Shown here piece by piece: positions 6,721 through 9,188 of a stretch of DNA of 9,188 nt (the stretch's first letter is position 1; every line of letters starts with the position of its first letter). The stretch spans positions 1 to 9,188 of the forward strand of contig URFU01000089.1 of NCBI GenBank assembly GCA_900547125.1. Direction: 5' to 3'. The DNA comes from an uncultured Collinsella sp. GTDB taxonomy: Bacteria; Actinomycetota; Coriobacteriia; Coriobacteriales; Coriobacteriaceae. Both the position numbers and the translations under genes were made by a program. The notes under the pieces are model-generated. The model was not told the origin of the DNA and ran no database searches. It saw only the letters and a program-made list of their open reading frames with translations.

Positions 6721-6755
6721 GCATGTGACAAAGGAACTGACCCTCTATCACCTAT
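6721..6755 (-). repeat. Degraded palindrome, copy 3 (overlaps stop codon of the TetM-like gene)
   Basis: Bases 6721-6737 match 14 of 17 positions of the left arm of copy 1, and 6739-6755 match about 12 of 17 of its right arm. As DNA the inner 13-bp arms have four mismatches. In minus-strand RNA three of these become G-U pairs and only one U-U mismatch remains, so a hairpin is still possible in the transcript of the TetM-like gene. Its stop codon (6748-6750) is inside the element, as trmL's is in copy 1. Confidence 0.7.
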
Positions 6756-8751
6756 GGCCGAAAAACTCGGCGTCTGCTGCTCGCCAGGGGCGGAAGGTGG
6801 CGGGATCGACCTTTACGTGTGCCGCGGCGGATACGTCGTACCATTTGACCGTGTAACCGGCGCCGTGAGAGCAAAAGACCGAGTCGGGCGTGTTGGGCAG
6901 ATCGGCCTCGGGCTCATAGGCGGCCGTCTCGATTACGCGCTCGGCATCATGGCAAGCCGCATAGCCGGCGAACTCCAGGTACAGATGCCCACGACCACTC
7001 GTGTAGGCGGCCACCTCCAGCGCGTAATCCTGCACCTCAGATGCCGGCACGCGACCCACAAGCTTCGCCCGGTCTCCCGCCATCGTCGGCGACTCGTACT
7101 CGGCACCCATGCGCGTGGCATCCGAGAGCGCCCGGCCCACGCACTCCCCCGGCACCTCGAGCTCAAAGCGATACCACGGCTCCAACAGCACCGCCGCGCC
7201 GGCTTCACGCGCCTGCATGAGCCCCTGGCGAATCGCGCGGTACGTGGCCTGGCGAAAATCGCCGCCCTCGGTGTGTTTGGCATGCGCGCGACCACCTGTG
7301 AGCGTAATGCGCACATCGGTGATGGGCGAGCCGATCAGCGCGCCCAGATGATCGCGCTCCATGGCGTTGGTGAGCGCCAGACGCTGCCAGTTAAGATCGA
7401 GCTCGTCGGTCGAGGTCACGGTGCCAAACTGTACGCCCGAGCCCGCCGGCAACGGCTCCAGGCGCAGATGCACCTCGGCATAGTGGCGCAGTGGCTCAAA
7501 GTGGCCCACGCCCTCGACCGGCTGCGAAATGGTCTCCTTATAGAGGATGCCGCCGGGCTCAAACTCGACCGCAAGGCCAAAACGATCGGCCAACACCCGC
7601 TGCACGACCTCGAGTTGCACGGCGCCCATCAACTGCAAATGAATCTGCTCGAGATGCGTATTCCAGCTTACGCCGAGCATGGGATCTTCATCCGCCAGCT
7701 CAGTCAACGCTTTGAACACCGCGTGGACATCGTGTTCGCCCGGAAGCACCGTATAGGTGAGGACCGGCGCAATGACGGGCGCATCGCTCGCAGGTTCCGC
7801 GCCCAGGGCATCACCCGGGCGAACGTGCGCAAGACCCGTCACGGCGCAGATACCGCCAGCGGCAACTTCCTGGGCAAGCTCATACTTTTCGCCGTTATAG
7901 ATGCGCACCTGGTCGATCTTTTGCTCCCATGCCTCGGCACCGGAACGTCCACCAATCATCTGTTTTGCGTGCAGCGTGCCGCCGGTCACTTTAACCCATG
8001 CCAAGCGCTCGCCGCGATCCCCGCGGCTGACACGATAGACGCGCGCGGCAAACTCCGGGAGCCATGCCTGTTCACGCATCAGCGCACATATGCCATCCAG
8101 CAGCTCGTCCACGCCTTGGTCCTTGAGCGCCGAGCCGGCAAAACAGGGAAAGAGCTTGCGCTCGGCAACCATGCGCGACAGCGTTGCGACAGAAAGCCCA
8201 CCTGCCTCAAGAAACTCCTCGAGCGCCGCCTCGTCCAACGCAGCAGCGTCCTCCTGAACGGCCCCGCCCGCCAGCAGTTCGCTGGCATCCAAGCAGCCCT
8301 CGGAGAGACGTTGCCCAAGTTGTGCCAGCAAATCATCGCGGCCGGGATTCTCCTAATCGATTTTATTGATATAGATGAACGTCGGGATGTCATAGCGCGC
8401 AAGCAGGCGCCACAGGGTTTCGGTGTGCCCCTGCACGCCGTCGTTGGCGCCCACAACTAAAATCGCGTAGTCCAGCGCGCGCAATGTGCGCTCCGCCTCG
8501 GCCGAAAAATCGACATGCCCCGGTGCATCCACGAGCATGACGTGGGTATCGCCATGGTCGAGCACGGCCTGCGACGAGAAGATCGTAATGCCACGCTCAC
8601 GCTCGATCGCGTTCGTGTCCAGATGCGAATCGCCATCGTCCACGCGGCCGCGCTTGCGAATGCGACCCGCGTTGAACAACATGGCCTCGGCCAGCGTGGT
8701 CTTGCCGGCATCGACATGCGCCAAGATTCCAACGACCGCTTGCTTCGACAT
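6748..8751 (-). pseudogene. TetM/EF-G-like ribosomal-protection GTPase, interrupted by an in-frame amber codon
   Basis: The frame from the ATG at 8751 (AGGAG four bases upstream) to the TGA at 6748-6750 would encode 667 residues, close to the roughly 640 of TetM. G1 is AHVDAGKT (11-18), the switch I region RERGITI (51-57), G3 DAPGH (75-79) and G4 NKID (129-132). Codon 133 is TAG (8355-8353). The same frame then resumes with ENPGRDDLLAQLGQ and continues through the elongation-factor-like domains. The C-terminal block NTPDSVFCSHGAGY (about 620-633) is typical of uncharacterised TetM-like translation factors in Firmicutes and Actinobacteria rather than of acquired TetM or TetW. Intact relatives are translational GTPases on the ribosome, some of which release tetracycline. 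Terminated product would be a 132-residue fragment of the G domain. Reinitiation is possible only at a poor in-frame TTG at 8331 and would lack the GTPase core. No other frameshift or decay is seen, so this is a fresh lesion, readthrough or sequencing error. Confidence 0.85.
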
Positions 8752-8811
8752 GGCTCTCCTCTTATTGCAAGCCCATCGCACGCGGCAACGGGCATCCTCG
8801 TTCCACACTGG

Positions 8812-8840
8812 ATGATACAATGTACGGGCCGGCGGGCGAA
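8812..8840 (-). promoter_or_regulatory. Weak candidate promoter for the TetM-like gene, with a small palindrome
   Basis: On the minus strand TATCAT (8817-8812) is a fair -10 box. A 17-bp spacer leads to TTCGCC (8840-8835), which is a poor -35. Start would fall near 8805, about 54 bases before the ATG. TACAATGTA (8816-8824) is a 9-bp perfect palindrome overlapping the -10 and could be a regulator site. Both readings are tentative. Confidence 0.3.
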
Positions 8841-8995
8841 GCGAGCCCTATCCCCCGACCGAGCTCATCGCCCCGCGTTGCCGCGCAGCGATTTTCGTAG
8901 GTTCGCGCCTTGCGAAAGCCGGCACCTCCCCTTTTTGTCTGCCTGGGCTCATCTGGGGCGATAACAACGCGAACCCCGCAACAACGCGTTTTACC
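8841..8995. other. Non-coding stretch between the TetM-like gene and the GNAT gene
   Basis: No convincing gene lies in the roughly 300 bases between 8752 and 9056. A 120-codon open frame exists on the minus strand (9124-8762), but it begins inside the GNAT gene in another frame, runs through the terminator and resembles no family I know. Visible small structures are AACAACGCG twice (8963-8971 and 8980-8988) and a TTCGC-AAGGC-GCGAA inverted repeat near 8910. The stretch is longer than other gaps in this window and may be a multi-copy intergenic element or an RNA leader; nothing here proves either. Confidence 0.4.
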
Positions 8996-9020
8996 AAAAA
9001 TGGCCCCACTCGGGGCCACT
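8996..9020 (-). terminator. Intrinsic terminator of the GNAT gene
   Basis: TGGCCCC (9001-9007) pairs with GGGGCCA (9012-9018) around a 4-base loop. Read on the minus strand the stem is followed by five T residues (9000-8996). It begins 38 bases past the acetyltransferase stop codon. The plus-strand side has only an interrupted T stretch, so direction is clearly minus. Confidence 0.85.
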
Positions 9021-9056
9021 TTCATTTCGGTGAAACGCTGGTATGTGACTCGGCCT

Positions 9057-9188
9057 TTATGCCTCGCGCAGCCAGTCAAACGCAACACGCGGCGTGCCGT
9101 CCGACACGTACACGATACCGGCACGCTTAAACCCGGCCTTGGCGATGGCGCCCTGCATGGGCAGGTTGTCCTGATGCGTGTCGATACG
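9057..9188 (-). CDS. GNAT-family N-acetyltransferase, C-terminal fragment cut by window edge
   Basis: Reading the minus strand from the window edge, 43 codons are open to TAA (9057-9059). They begin RIDTHQDNLPMQ, continue through AKAGFKRAGIVY and end in AFDWLREA. The pattern D-T-H-x-D-N-x-x-M-Q followed by K-x-G-F and an aromatic beta strand is the usual C-terminal end of small GNAT acetyltransferases, covering the last helix of the acetyl-CoA site and the final strands. The acetyl-CoA pyrophosphate loop and the substrate site lie beyond the window, so the substrate cannot be told. The gene has its own terminator, separating it from the downstream TetM-like gene on the same strand. Confidence 0.75.
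   Translation of the reverse strand, partial: RIDTHQDNLPMQGAIAKAGFKRAGIVYVSDGTPRVAFDWLREA

Noticed and set aside
8079..8456. Minus-strand frame reachable from AGGAG at the amber codon through the ATG at 8336
   Set aside because: It reads the TetM-like gene in a shifted frame and gives a Trp/Arg/Ala-rich product with no family resemblance, so reinitiation there would not yield a useful protein.
6475..8460. 661-codon open frame on the plus strand opposite the TetM-like gene
   Set aside because: It is antisense to a clearly recognisable translational GTPase, is very rich in Arg and His, and has no domain. Such frames are common opposite GC-rich genes.
8762..9124. 120-codon open frame on the minus strand
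   Set aside because: It starts inside the GNAT gene in another frame, runs through an intrinsic terminator and resembles no known protein; GC-rich DNA yields such frames by chance.

Overview
The window looks like chromosomal DNA from a high-GC Gram-positive gut actinomycete of the class Coriobacteriia, most likely Collinsella or a close relative. This is an inference from GC-rich third positions, strong AGGAG ribosome-binding sites, short intergenic gaps and the gene families present. No 16S or other decisive marker is in view.

Layout, left to right. The plus strand carries the 3' part of a CobW/P47K (COG0523) metal-chaperone GTPase, a strong intrinsic terminator, trmL (tRNA wobble 2'-O-methyltransferase, with a roughly 43-residue insert) and a AAA+ ATPase with a C-terminal winged helix. 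The minus strand then runs back towards it. A second, paralogous AAA+ ATPase has its own promoter and is followed, with almost no gap, by a short UvrA-like ABC ATPase (UvrA2 type, lacking the UvrB-binding domain). Further right on the minus strand are a TetM/EF-G-like ribosomal-protection GTPase broken by one in-frame amber codon directly after its NKID motif, a roughly 300-bp non-coding gap with a terminator, and the last 43 codons of a GNAT acetyltransferase cut by the window edge.

Three themes stand out. First, a 35-bp palindrome (17-bp arms, 1-nt centre, core AAAGGGAC-T-GTCCCTTT) occurs twice in perfect form and once in degraded form, each time on or within a few bases of stop codons. The two perfect copies differ at four arm positions, each matched by the complementary change, so pairing is kept. 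Second, two paralogous AAA+/winged-helix ATPases lie on either side of uvrA2, one of them overlapping or nearly overlapping it. A joint DNA-damage, drug-resistance or defence role is possible but unproven. Third, the TetM-like gene is intact apart from a single TAG, so it is a recent pseudogene, a readthrough gene or a sequencing error.

No rRNA, tRNA, CRISPR array, insertion sequence or replication origin was recognised.
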